Made by a program: the position numbers and the translations under genes. A DNA stretch of 64,000 nt from Epiperipatus broadwayi (taxonomy: Eukaryota > Onychophora > Udeonychophora > Euonychophora > Peripatidae): positions 6,571,845 through 6,635,844 of the forward strand of contig JAQFVV010000027.1 of NCBI GenBank assembly GCA_028023455.1. Direction: 5' to 3'. The number at the start of each line of letters is the position of its first letter. The stretch's first letter is position 1. The notes below the pieces were generated by a model. It had not been told where the DNA came from, made no database searches, and was given only the letters and a program-made list of their open reading frames with translations. Positions 11,268 through 22,023 of the stretch are shown here, in pieces.

Positions 11268-11622
11268 GGTTTAATACCAATCCTGCCTAATAGGATAGTT
11301 GTGGCTATGGTAATTAAAGAAGCCAAGGCATCAAAATTTATGGGTACTGAACTGAGTTCAGACCTATATGATTATATAAGCTCCATGGTTTAATACCAAT
11401 CCTGCCTAATAGGATAGTTGTGACTATGGTTATTAAAGAACCAAAGACACAAAAATGTAAGGATACTGAACTAAGTTCAGACCTATATGATAATATAAGC
11501 TCAGTGGCTAAATACCAATCCTAATAGGATAGTTGTGACTGTGGTTATTAAAGAACCAAAGACTCCAAAAATGTATGGGTACTGAACTGAGTTTAGACAT
11601 ATATGACTATGTAAGCCAGTGA
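11268..11622. repeat. Three tandem copies of a 119-bp unit
   Basis: Units start near 11268, 11387 and 11506, each with ataccaatcc, taggatagttgtg and gttcagacctatatga or close variants. The array abuts the outer end of a family A fragment and is followed at 11715 by another. Each unit contains the short hairpin word ctgaactgagttcag. No hammerhead core is present. Confidence 0.9.
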
Positions 11623-11714
11623 GCTTGGATTGAAAATATTGTCTTTTCAAATTTTAGACTCATGGTTTTGTAGTTAAGTAGAGATAAAAGGTGGCTGCTG
11701 GAGGGTTGCCTTAG

Positions 11715-11910
11715 ATCCTAAAATCTAGATGCAGTGCTCTCAGTATCCAAGGCCTCTCACTGATGAAAGCCACAAGCTTAAGTAATTAGTCTGGAGATAT
11801 TGGATGAGTAGGCACAAGATATATATTTATGCACAAGCCTTCTCACCTCCATTGATTACCCTAGCTTGCACTAGGTGGTACTACTGTATGGAGAGTTTTG
11901 TCTGTTTTAA
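11715..11910 (+). mobile_element. Family A, right half only
   Basis: The copy shows only the right arm: tgatgaaagccacaagct at 11761-11778, a damaged core (GAAA replaced near 11780), ggatgagtaggcac, ttatgcacaagcc and the outer ctgtatggagagtttt. The ribozyme motif (CTGATGA at 11760-11766) is judged inactive. Confidence 0.7.
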
Positions 11911-12062
11911 CTTCTGTTTCCCTTGTCAATCCAGCAAATTCATCTATCCATTTGACATGATCTTTTTCAAAGTCTTTTACATTTTTTCAGAATTCAGGTT
12001 AAAAATTAAACTATGCTTTTAATCAAAAAAGTAGCACATCAGTTTTTACTTCCCATTTTTTA

Positions 12063-12275
12063 GAAATTGGTCACAAACCTGATTTTGACAATACAAAAAT
12101 ACTTGCTAATTTGGAAAGATATGATTTAAGAGCCATGAGAGAGTCAGTTGAAATATTAAAGAGACATACTGACTTAAATATGGCTGATAAAGCACAATGT
12201 ATTCCAGCTATGTGGAAACCTCTCATTCCTAATATTAACTTAAAATTAATAGGTGAAAAAAACTGGCAGAAATGA
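12063..12275 (+). mobile_element. Penelope-like element relic, C-terminal coding end
   Basis: An open stretch of 70 codons ending in TGA at 12273-12275 reads GHKPDFDNTKILANLERYD, then LRAMRESVEILKRH and PAMWKPLI. The arrangement H-x-DF-x-NT-x-IL ... RE-x-VEI ... W is that of the region after the GIY-YIG endonuclease at the C-terminus of Penelope-like elements, as I recall the family. The GIY-YIG core and reverse transcriptase are absent. This is a truncated, probably dead copy in a FAM221A intron. Confidence 0.65.
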
Positions 12276-13152
12276 ACATTTTTGATAAGCCTCATATTGT
12301 GAATGCTGAAGTACTTCAAGTTGAATCTCATTTCCCATCTTTCACTGAGTCAAATTATTCTTTGAGATCTAACAATTTTTCTTTTGAAAGTTAACCTTAA
12401 TAATGGTGGTTGCTAGTCTGTTGAAATATCAGATTGTAATGCAAAATAATACATGGTTTATTCCCCCAAATATTAATTTATATATGTATAGTAAATGCTA
12501 GAGTGTTGAGCACTGAATTTTATTGTATTCATTGATATGAGATCAAGATAGCCAATATCTGTTCATTTAGTATAAAATGTATTTTCCACACATAAGAAGG
12601 GTTAAGAAGGGTTGTAAGTAAATAGTTGATGGATTTTGGTGTTTCTGTCTCTGCTAATGTTTGTAAAAGTATATTTATTGACTTTGAATCAAATGCCACA
12701 GTGACATTTTGTTGTACTTCTATGGGGTTGGTTTTTCTTCTCTTTTTGGGTTGTGCTCATGGATATCCTTTTCCTTGTAAATAAAGTGCATGAGAATTGG
12801 ATAGAAGACAGGCTTCTATTTTTTTTTTATTACTGATTCTAATATTTTTATTATTTGAGGATGTATAGATATTGATCAATTTAACTAAGAGAGAATTGAA
12901 TCGTTTTTATTTTATGAAATAAAACCAGCTCTATTAGATATAGCCCTTGCATTTTGTGGGTTCTTTTTGAACTAAAGTATGCCAAATCTAGGAGTAAAAG
13001 TGATATGAATAAATTCAAATGAAAACAAATCTTGAATGCCATGTATTCCTGGATGATTGGTGCAATACCACTTGGACCAAATATATATTGCTTTTCCAGA
13101 TCTTTAAAAAAGAGGAAGAAATGTTGGAATATCTGTTTAACTAATGCATCAA
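12276..13152. other. Intron, possibly Penelope-like 3' tail
   Basis: The first few hundred bases may be the non-coding tail of the preceding Penelope-like relic. No gene is evident, and open frames on the minus strand show no recognisable family. Confidence 0.35.
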
Positions 13153-13246
13153 GCGTTGGTGGTCTAGTGGTTAGCATAGCTGCCTTCCAAGCAGCTGGCC
13201 CGGGTTCACTTTCCCGTCAACACTTTGACATATGAAAAAAAAAAAA
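13153..13246 (+). mobile_element. Short SINE with tRNA-Gly(TCC)-like head
   Basis: Positions 13153-13222 closely follow a tRNA-Gly(TCC): gcgttggtgg acceptor end, tagtggttagc (A box), anticodon arm ctgccttccaagcag with TCC, and a damaged T arm. The tail is ttgacatatg plus an A run. The spoiled T arm and the A tail mark it as a SINE, not a working tRNA gene. Confidence 0.8.
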
Positions 13247-13569
13247 CCTATGGGACTTATTCTATTGTAGTTTTCTCTGCGAGATCAAAGTATATACTTG
13301 CTTCTCCCTTGTTATTTATATAAAGTAAAATATAGCAAACGTAAGTTATCTCTACAATTTCCATTTGGATAAATTTTGTACAATGTAGACACAGTATATT
13401 CATTTTTATCTAGTTTAAAATAAAATATTTAATAAGTTATTAAATAATATTTCTGTAGTGTAATTTTTCACTGCACCACTCTCACGCAAGGTAGGGACTG
13501 TTTTCTATCTATTTTTAATACCTTATGGAGGAGTGTAATCATAAACAAAAGGTGAAAAAGATGTATGTT

Positions 13570-13628
13570 CCCCAACATCCATATTTCATGCTGAACCAGC
13601 ATTCATCAGTTGGCCAAGATCACAATCT
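13570..13628 (-). ncRNA. Hammerhead ribozyme motif (family B subfamily)
   Basis: Minus strand: CTGATGA (complement of 13603-13609), stem II ATGCTG-GTT-CAGCAT, GAAA (complement of 13584-13587), and TTGG pairing with CCAA in stem I. The base at the cleavage position appears to be G, which breaks the NUH rule and predicts little or no cleavage. Confidence 0.65.
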
Positions 13629-13890
13629 CTTATACATATCTTTATCATTGTTAGGTATATATAGATAGCCAATTATTACACTTTAATTGATAAGTGCCAA
13701 ATGTACTGCCCTCACAACTTTGACACAAATCACATGATGGAATTATATCAATAATTTTTATTATTAATTCATTAGACTAGATATTATCCACTTTCCATCA
13801 ATTGATTTATGAGGGAGATAAGTCTGACACTTCTCAGATAGCCTGTAATAATTGGTTATCTAAGTATGCTGAACAGTGATAAAGATATAG

Positions 13891-13950
13891 GAGATTATAA
13901 TCTGGGCCAATTAATTAGTGCTGGTTTAGCACGAAATGTGTTCTTGGGAA
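13891..13950 (+). ncRNA. Hammerhead ribozyme relic (family B)
   Basis: Plus strand: ctgggccaa is followed by ttaatta in place of CUGAUGA, then an intact stem II (gtgctggtttagcac) and GAAA at 13933-13936. The first core block is lost, so it is inactive. Confidence 0.65.
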
Positions 13951-14065
13951 TCATATGTTTTTTTACACGTTTTTAGTCATAGATGTTAAAAGCAGATAGA
14001 AACCACTTCCTACCTTGCATCAGAATGGTGTAGAAAATTACACTATAGAAATATTATTTATCAAG

Positions 14066-15057
14066 TGAATAATCTCTAGTCTAATGAACGACTAATAAAA
14101 ATTATTAATATAGTGAGTTATTTGTTTTATATCATTTCTGACTATATATTTGATAGTCAGTTGCTTAACCAATCCCATGCCGCTATGCTAGGCAAATAAG
14201 TTCAGCTGGTTGACTTTCATTTTCTTTTTTTTTATTTGGAAATTGAATCAGAAAAATTTGCTCACCTTCAGACTAATCTTATTTTTAGCTAACTGTTCGG
14301 AGCATTTAGTAATAAAAACTTTATTTATTGGAATGAATGTCTTTTTTTAAAAAAACAGCATCGTTCGCTATAATCACATCGTGGAATATTTTTCTAATAG
14401 TTATTAGTAAACAGAGGGTTACCAATAATTACCAATGTTTCTACTAGGTGTCGCTAAAAGAACAATAGCTAAAATTATTTTATACTAACAGCTGAAATTT
14501 ATTACTTTTAGATTTATTCTTTACTACGTTTTGACCCATTTGTGCATCAATAAAAAAGGAAATAATCGAATGGTTTTATTACATCGGGAATTCACAAGAA
14601 GTTCGAATACTGGAAATTACAAAACTGGAATCCATTCGAGAACCTTATGTTCTAGAATCGGACCCTCTACCATCGCGCTTTACATACAAACACAAATTGA
14701 AAAAAAAACAATAAGAACATTATATTAAACTTGCGTTAGTATTTCTATAAAATATACTAAAAATTATATAACATTAAAATATAGATTATTTTTTATTATA
14801 TGCATTTTTAAAATACAATTACTGTTATGAATTGATTTTTTAAATATGCTTTTGCTTTTAAGTTAATATGGTTACAAAAATTGTATCATTTAAAAATAGA
14901 TATATGGAGAGTATAAAATACAAGAATAAAAGTCAACATGTCAAATTTTTAAGCTTGCATACTATATTTTCTCTTTTTATGTGCTTAGGAATAGTTTATA
15001 TTTCCTCACTATATTATCTTTCTTTTTTTTATCTTTCTTTATATGTTTTTTTTCTAG
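14066..15057. other. Intron with splice acceptor
   Basis: AT-rich intron. The part up to about 14115 resembles the reverse complement of 13740-13800, extending the symmetry of the fold-back. The end is a long T-rich tract closing in the acceptor tttctag at 15051-15057. Confidence 0.5.
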
Positions 15058-15267
15058 CTAATTGTAAGTGTCCCGGATTTAAAAGCTCTTTCACCTGCAA
15101 TTGTTCTGAGCCAACTTATTCCCACTTTACTTTAGTTGAAACCAAAGAAGAACGTTTAGCAAGAGGTCATCCAGTTGGTCATGATGTGCCCTATAAAGCC
15201 ATGGGAGGAATTACAGGATTCAGTTCTATGATGGAAGGATACATGCGTTTAGATCCCAGTGGAGTGG
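15058..15267 (+). CDS. FAM221A: FAM221A orthologue, third visible coding exon
   Basis: CT at 15058-15059 completes an Ala codon with the G left by the previous exon. The exon encodes NCKCPGFKSSFTCNCSEPTY, VETKEERLARGHPVG and YKAMGGITGFSSMMEGYMRL. This includes the last Cys cluster and the highly conserved GGxTGFSS-EGYMRLD block of FAM221A. The donor is a strong G|GTAAGAT at 15268; the in-frame stop met by read-through is 18 bases further on. A 32.8-kb intron follows. Confidence 0.93.
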
Positions 15268-15369
15268 GTAAGATATCAAAGTATTAAAGGTCTTTTAAAT
15301 GAAACTCGTTTTATTTTATGGTCTTTAGTCATTTGATATATATCCCATGTGATTTGGCACAGGGGTAGA

Positions 15370-15605
15370 CTGGCAGATTCTGGAACTCAAAGTCCATAGA
15401 TCATAGCCTCATTCTGTCACATCTGATGCTGGAACTTCTTATGAACCCCTGAATAATAAACCATTCAATTACTATATTCCTTCTGAGTTCCCAGTATGCT
15501 TTGCTATAGTGAAGAGTGGAAGACTAGAGCTCAAGGTTCATGGACCATAGCACAGCTATGTCACTTGATGCTTGAACTTTTTATGAACTCCCGAACAATA
15601 AAATA
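15370..15605. repeat. Two diverged tandem copies, about 140 bp apart
   Basis: A block near 15386-15463 with gatcatagcc, tgatgctggaactt and gaacccctgaataataaa is repeated near 15530-15603 with changes. Similar wording occurs at 55220-55320 next to a decayed family A relative, so this is probably part of an old transposon family. Confidence 0.6.
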
Positions 15606-15722
15606 TGTGGTTGTTTTGATATTTATCTACATTAGGATGTTCCAATTACATAATAGCATTGGCTTAAATAATTTTACTAAAAATCACATGACATCTATTA
15701 ATTTAAAGCTGTTTCTTTAGTG

Positions 15723-15980
15723 AAAACAGGAAAAACTCTCCATACAGTAGTGCCATTCGGTGCAAGCCTGAGTAATCAATGGACGCAGAAGATTTGTGCA
15801 TAAAATCCATATCTAGTGCCTATTCATCTAATATCCTCATACTAGTTTCTAGCTTGTGGCTTTTTATGCACAAACCTTGCATCCATTGATTACTCTGGCT
15901 TTCCCTGAGTGGCAGTACTGTATGGAGAGTTTTGCCTGTTTAACAGCTTGAGCAAGCATAAGAAATGGTGATGATGTGAT
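15723..15980. mobile_element. Family A element, shortened, with candidate 12-bp flanking repeats
   Basis: Both outer arms are present (ctccatacagtagtgcc on the left; ctgtatggagagttttgcc and cttgagcaagcataag on the right). The inner ribozyme region is deleted: agcttgtggcttt runs straight into ttatgcacaaacc. Flanking words gtttctttagtg (15711-15722) and gtttctttggtg (15981-15992) differ at one base and may be a target-site duplication. Confidence 0.75.
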
Positions 15981-15992
15981 GTTTCTTTGGTG

Positions 15993-16667
15993 GTTAATAA
16001 TGATGATTTTTTAAGTTAGATTGTGTTTTTTTTAAAGTATAACCAAAGGAATGATCTTCATAATATATATAATTTTAAAATTAAATTAATCCACATAAGA
16101 AATAACACAAACTGAAAAGTTCGCTTATAACTATTTTTTATTTTTATCCAATTTTTATAAGAATCCAGCATATAATTTCTGGCCGAGAGCAGGATGTGTC
16201 ATGAGTTTGGGTATTGGATATGGTGGAGCTGGGCTATAATCCCTGAGTCCTGTGCCTCAGAGTGTCTCCCATTCTTCTAATTTACCAGACAACATAGTGC
16301 AAATTCAATATTGTTTGAAAGTTATAAGGAGTTTAAGCATTGGATTTGATGTGTTACAATCCATGGACCTTGAGTTCCAGATTATGCTATTCTACCACCA
16401 TACCAACCACATAGAGCTAAAATAAATGCTGGTTGAAATTAAAAACCCTAATTTCATGCTTTACAACTCATGCCAGAAGATAAAACCTCCTGGAAGCAAT
16501 TTGACTTTGTTTCATATTTTTGCATTGGATAGGCAAACAGGAGAGATTTGATCAAAAAGCATCGGAATATTTAAGTTACTGAATAAATGTCTTCTGATGA
16601 TGATAACATAAATTACCATATTATCTAACATGATATTAATATATATTTATTAAGCATTTGAATTCTA
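15993..16667. other. Intron without recognised feature
   Basis: No gene is visible. A stretch around 16190-16420 is richer in GC and reads like an old interspersed repeat, but I cannot name it. Confidence 0.4.
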
Positions 16668-16982
16668 CTAAACATCACATGATCACCATCTCATGCTAGC
16701 ACATAACAGGCAAAAATTCTCCATATAGTAGTGCTACCTTGTGCTAACCAGAGTAATCAATGGATGTCTGAAGGCTTGTGCATAAAATCCCTATCCAGTG
16801 CCTGCTCATCCAATATCCCTAGACTAGTTTCTGGCTTGTGGCCTTCGTCAGTTAGGAACCTTGGATCTGAGAGCACTGCACCTAGATAGTAGGCACTAGA
16901 TAGGGATTTTATGCACAAGCCTTTCATTGATTACTCTGGTTAGCACAAGGTGGCACTACTATATGGAGAGTTTTTGTCACTT
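16668..16982. mobile_element. Family A inverted-repeat element
   Basis: The left arm runs from ctaaacatcacatgatc to the ribozyme-like motif and a short spacer. The right arm resumes at tagtaggcactagatagg and ends near ctatatggagagttttt. The right arm lost its ribozyme region. Confidence 0.8.
16812..16866 (-). ncRNA. Hammerhead-like ribozyme motif, family A
   Basis: Minus strand: CTGACGA (complement of 16845-16851), stem II GGC-CACAA-GCC with an A on each side, GAAA (complement of 16828-16831), stem III CTAG and cleavage triplet GTC. Stem I between TAGGGA and TTCCTAA has one mismatch. The compensatory change relative to the copy at 10283 (AGC/GCT versus GGC/GCC) supports stem II as a real helix. 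Confidence 0.6.
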
Positions 16983-17370
16983 GAATCTTAATTTTGTAAA
17001 ATTTAAATGGTACAATTTATAAAAATATTTAATACCCAAACCACTGGTTTATCAAATAAATAAAATACTCTCGATCCAAAGTACAAGATAAAACATGTTT
17101 TAGAGAAAAGAACAGACTTCTTCTTTTATCTCAATGGAAAGAAAGCATGAATATGTTAATTAATTATATTACTTTTAAAGCTATTTTTTAAATTGATTTA
17201 ACACAAAAAGTTTCATCTTGAACTTTGGATTGAGAGTATTTCATTTATTCAATAAACCAATAGTTTTTGCATAGTGATCTGAATGTGTTATGTAATATTA
17301 ATTACTGAAAGTGTTTTATATTTTATAATATTGCTACTTTTTTGCATTCCTTCATATATTCATATATAAA
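16983..17370. other. AT-rich intron
   Basis: Nothing recognisable. Confidence 0.45.
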
Positions 17371-17383
17371 GTTAAAGGACTTA

Positions 17384-17490
17384 GTCAAGCATTGGTGGTC
17401 GAGAGGTCAGTGACAGCTACTTTACAAGCAGTTGTCTCAGGTTAGCGGGTTCACTTTCTGGCTGATGCTATGACACATGAGAAAAAAAAA
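17384..17490 (+). mobile_element. tRNA-headed SINE with perfect 13-bp target duplication
   Basis: The word gttaaaggactta flanks the insert at 17371-17383 and 17491-17503. The insert begins with a tRNA-like head (ggtggtcgagaggtcagtg, then anticodon arm ctactttacaagcag), has a B-box-like gggttcact, and ends in gatgctatgacacatgag plus an A run. The perfect duplication indicates a fairly young insertion by LINE machinery. Confidence 0.88.
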
Positions 17491-17570
17491 GTTAAAGGAC
17501 TTATGTAAAAATTTTGCATTAGAGTGTATGTGGAGATTTGAAGATTTATAAAAAATAATATATATGAATC

Positions 17571-17820
17571 TCTCAGCTATTATGCCCACCTTCTATATAA
17601 TCACTTTGTTTATATTTTCTATGCCTTCCTTACATTAACTTGCAGACTAAATCATCTACATTTTTTCATTTATGTGTATATTTTGAGCCTTAATTAGTAA
17701 ACTACTTTCTTTGCTATTATTACAAATTATCTCGCACCTAATATGCTGTTTACTTTTATATACCCTTAAACACTTTTTACTTGCCACACTAGTTCTCCAT
17801 TTCTCCAACTCCCGATATTG
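17571..17820 (-). mobile_element. LINE-B fragment, 3' region
   Basis: Minus-strand reading gives the ELEKWRTSVASKK and YKSKQHIRCE region of LINE-B near 17735-17815. It is cut at about 17820, where a second LINE-B copy begins with its own 3' end. Confidence 0.75.
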
Positions 17821-19215
17821 AAATGTGATGCATTGTGACTTCTCCTTAAATGGAGTCAGGAATTTCTCAGCCACTACACCCAGAAAAACCTGTTAACCAC
17901 TTTACCTTCCCTTTCTATTCTCTGCTCTAAGTCTTTTCCTATATTCTTCTTTATTCTACTCCATCCCATTTCCACAACATAATCCTTGTCAACTCCATAC
18001 CTTTATATCTAACCCCCCTTATCTTTTCCCAACCCCTCAACATAAAACCCAATAACTAACTTTCTGTATAATTACTTTTGTTTATATTTATTCTTCTACA
18101 ACTTCATTATTTGTATCCTTTCTGCTTTCAAGCATTTTCATTCAATTAACCGATGCATAATATTTTCTATACTTTTCTTACACAAATTGCAGACTAAATC
18201 ACCCACATTTTTCCATTTACGTGTATAATCCTCTGTGTTGCTAAAGATCCCATATGAGCCTTAAACAGTAAACTACTTTCCTTGCTATTATCATAAATTA
18301 ACTCACACCCAATATTCTGTTTACTTCTACATATATTTAAACTCCTTTTACTCTCTATATTAGTTCTCCATCTCTCCAACTCCCTATTCTTTATTAATGC
18401 ATCTATTCTTCTGTCCCATTCCTTACCACTATAACACTCAACAATTCTCCTAACACAATCATTCCACCTTTTGTGTAAGTATACTGATGTAAAGTCTCTA
18501 TTCAAATCTTCTACATACCCTACCTTTCTCACCCATCTTGTTGTCTGGCCTTCTAATGCAATTAAATACTATTTTGGCTATTCTCTTACTATCCATAACT
18601 TGCAATCTACCAAACATTTTTATTTTCCATTTTTGCATCTCTCATATAAAAACTTGAACATCACATTTCTTCTTTAATTACCTCCTTTGCCATCCACACA
18701 TCTGCATCTAATGCATGTCTTCCTATTTCTCTTTGTACTTTTTCTCAGTAACCTAACACCCCTTTATTAACATATAAAGCATCATTAGCATAAGTTAACC
18801 CTGCTACTGCAACTTTCTTCATACAATTCTATCTACATCTTATTTATTATATGAAAACACTGTTAATGTCTATATCAGTATATAGCAGTCCCATTCTTTT
18901 CTTCGCTTTATTTATCATTTTTTTCTCCCATTCTTCCAAACAATTTCTCTGATTACTTAAGATGATTCCCAAATAGTTATATCTATTCACCACACTTAAC
19001 TTTATATCCCCCAATACAAATTCATTCTCTTCTCTTTCCACAGAATTTATCATCATTACTTTTGATTTTTCTTCACTAAATTTAAACCCCATCTCTTTAC
19101 CAACCCTTGTGCATGTCTTCAGCATAACTTCCATATCTTCCCTACTTTCTGTGTACAAGAAGTAATCATCAGCAAATAAAATACCTGGTAATATATTGTA
19201 ACCAGTTGGATTACA
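17821..19215 (-). mobile_element. LINE-B, RT palm to 3' end
   Basis: The 3' end is at 17822 (gatgcattgtgacttctcc on the plus strand). Further open stretches follow: 18532-18194 with VRRIVECYSGKEWDRR and NICRSKQNIGCE, and 19221-18847 with the catalytic LFADD at residues 15-19 and VVNRYNYLGIIL. The 5' end is truncated at 19215 next to a short palindrome. The copy is antisense to FAM221A and is one of the better preserved. Confidence 0.85.
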
Positions 19216-19221
19216 TAGCAC

Positions 19222-21000
19222 ACACTAATTTAGTGTGTGTGCATAAATATATATATAAACTTGAAAGGAAAAGTAGAAATAAACATAGGATAAATTTTTG
19301 TAGATATTTTTCTATATTTCCTAAAATAAAATAATAATAAGTAAAGGGTTAAATAACTCTGGGTTTAAAGTAAAATTTCATTGTGAAATAAGTATTTTAA
19401 AAAGGCCTGATAAGTAATATTTGTAATTCTGATTTTGAAATTAACAAAAAAAAAGCATAATTTATTTTTTAAAATCGTTTAATTAATACTTGTATAAAAT
19501 ATCTTTTTTAATTAATGCTTATTTGCATTTCTACTACGTAGTTAAAAATCTTTGTAGATGAAAAATTCTAAAGGATTATCACACCTTTGGTCAAATTTCA
19601 AAGATTAAAACAAAAACATGAAGATCACATTTTGACAGAAATTTCCAGCTTGTTTTCAAAAGGATTAAAGTTAATTGAAAACAGTCACTATGTTTTTATC
19701 ATCTGACCACCAAGATTATAAAAAGACTGATAAAAAATATCAGTTAGTTCTGTTTGCAGTTTTGTAAGAGTTGATCAGAAGAGTTTTTAATATTTTAAGC
19801 AGTGGCCAACCAACTGCAAAGTCTGGATAGCGATTTTTAAAGAGAGCAGTATGTTGTTGGCTGTAGCAGAGAGTTGGAAAAATAGCTACCATGAACTGAT
19901 ATAGCTGAAGGCAAGACATTAGATTCAGGAGCTGCTAATATTTCCTTTGCAGGAGTTTGAATTCCCATGGAGAAAATGACCCACTTCTTTGTGCTGAAAT
20001 TCATAGCCTTAAAAGTGGAGAGGACAGCTGCTTGCCTGGAACAGTTCTACACAGATGGGAGACCAACTACGAACCAACATTATACATGGATTATACTTTT
20101 ACCTGAGGATGGCAACAAACCTGAAATTGTATTTTTCTGCTGGACCAAAAACCAAGCTTGCCAAGAGAAAGCTTGAAGAAATTGGTGTTCTTATGCTGCT
20201 GTTTATCTATACATGCAGGGAACATTTCTTAAAATGACTTTTAAAATTATAAATTAATAACTTAAAGTTAATACAAACAAATAACTTTTGTTTGAGTTGA
20301 AATCTAACAGCAGTTATATATAATAATGAAATTTTAAATAATTTCTTTGGTCTGAAGTGACAGATATATAAAACATTTTATTTTTTGTTTATTAAGGAAA
20401 AAAAAGAGACTTTTTATATTTAGAGACTTTGATAATTAATCAACAAGTACCTGTCAAACAAAAGTTGACTATTTACTTTGATTAAAAAAAGGAACTTATA
20501 AACTGAAATTAAATTTTAAATTATATATTTTGTTTATACACATGTATATGTGTGAAATTTATGTGTTTTCCAAATGTAATTAATTAAAAAAATATATTAT
20601 TGTAACAAATTAAAATAAGGGCATATATATAAAATTTAGTCATTTTTTTGTAATTATTGAATATATTAATTGTATATTAGAAATCACATGTCTATGCGCC
20701 CATATATGTAAATCAATGTAACAATTTGAATTTTGAATAGTAATTACATAAATTAATGTAATAATTTGAATTTTGTATAGTAATTTTATAAGTCACAAAT
20801 ATGATACTTTTGTTTGTATTGTATATTATTCAAAATCAGACCTTAAATATCTTTTTTTTAAAATTGCTATTAATAAACTTATTTAAGTGTTAAAAATTGT
20901 TTCCATCATCTCTTGGTCACATACAGTAATAGAGCTTGTGTTCTCTGAGCTAGATTCATGCACGGGATGAATATATAAATGGGGATGTGTATTTAGTGCT
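19222..21000. other. Intron with one GC-richer, unassigned block (19700-20230)
   Basis: Most is AT-rich. The block 19700-20230 has normal base composition and short open frames on the plus strand (for example 19967-20176) with no recognised family. It may be a solo terminal repeat or an unknown transcript. Confidence 0.4.
19717..19746 (+). promoter_or_regulatory. Candidate TATA box plus TCAGTT initiator
   Basis: TATAAAAAG at 19717-19725 is followed by TCAGTT with its A at 19742, a spacing near that of a TATA/Inr core promoter. It precedes the GC-richer block. There is no transcript evidence, and such words occur by chance in AT-rich DNA. Confidence 0.25.
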
Positions 21001-21045
21001 TTTGGGCAACCAGAGATGATCAATTATCATCCTGGTTGGCACAAA
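21001..21045. repeat. Short inverted repeat
   Basis: Arms tttgggcaaccagagatgat and atcatcctggttggcacaaa flank caatt, with few mismatches. Its element is unknown. Confidence 0.6.
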
Positions 21046-21660
21046 AGAGGATACTCTTTAAAGCCCATGCACTATATTTTATTTTAGTTCAGTCTTGTTA
21101 AAAATTTAAGTTTATAGTTGGCCAGTACTTTAATGGTACTATGTGACCAGAGCATTGATGATGATCAGCATATTTTAAATGTCCCAGCATTATTGTTTCA
21201 ATTTCTGATTATTGTGTATTTTAATAGATGGGCACTAAGCTGGTGCATCCAAGTTATGTTTAAATAATTGCCTAAGCTGGCAAAGGCTCAATAGTTAGCC
21301 TGGTTTACAGAAGACCCATTTCCAATCCAGTCACAAGGTTAACTGTTGATTTATATTTTTTATTGTTCAAATCCAGCCACAACATGGACTATTGTTTTAT
21401 TGTACTGATTTATTATATTGTGGATTATTCATGATGAGTGGTTATTTATTTTGAGCATTAGTATTACTTTTTGATTATGCTGGTTGATATATGATTGATA
21501 TATGTTTTTTAGCTGCTTTTCTGAGTTATCTGGCTGATCTCTCAATGATCTCTCAGATTTTTTTCTAATCTCATACTCTTATAAATATGTCTTTAAATAT
21601 TACTCATATATATATATATACTTTTTGTAAATATTTCATTTTAAATGGACTGGGAGTGAT

Positions 21661-22023
21661 GACATCATTTTATCATGCCAGGTTCAGTCCATTTTCCTTT
21701 TCATTTTGATACCACCATCCCATTACAATATACACTTCCTGTCTTACACCCTTTTCAATGTTGACTTTTCTAGTATCATTCTGTAATTTAATTGTTGCTG
21801 TTGCATTTTTGTAAATATTCTTTAAAATATGACAATATCCTGGATCTATACCTTGATGATCCAATGCTTTAATCACTGAAGAAATGTTTATAGAATCAAA
21901 TGCCTTTTCATAATCTACAAATCCAAAACATAATGGCAACTCATATTCATTTGTCCTTTCTATAATTCCTCTCAATACCTGGATATGATCTACTGTACTA
22001 AAACCACTTTTAAATTTTCTCAA
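21661..22023 (-). mobile_element. RTE-type LINE, inverted upstream RT segment
   Basis: The minus-strand frame 22023-21673 reads HIQVLRGIIERTNEY, CFGFVDYEKAFDSI (RT motif A) and GVRQ, a conserved RTE reverse transcriptase segment. It lies head-on against the downstream part of the same element type on the plus strand, starting at 22024. Confidence 0.8.

Larger units (their letters stand above)
13432..14065. mobile_element. Long fold-back element related to family B
   Basis: Two arms of about 200-250 bp mirror each other: outer aatatttctgtagtgtaatt near 13447 against the complement near 14030-14055, and inner ctgaaccagcattcatcag (13591-13609) against gtgctggtttagcac (13918-13932). Each arm carries a family B hammerhead relic. 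The outer arm sequences differ from other B copies, so this is a distinct subfamily or a B core recombined into another fold-back. Confidence 0.7.

Noticed and set aside
13153-13222. tRNA-Gly(TCC) gene
   Set aside because: The head matches well, but the T arm is damaged and a SINE tail follows; the similar minus-strand block at 58317 has a mismatched acceptor stem.
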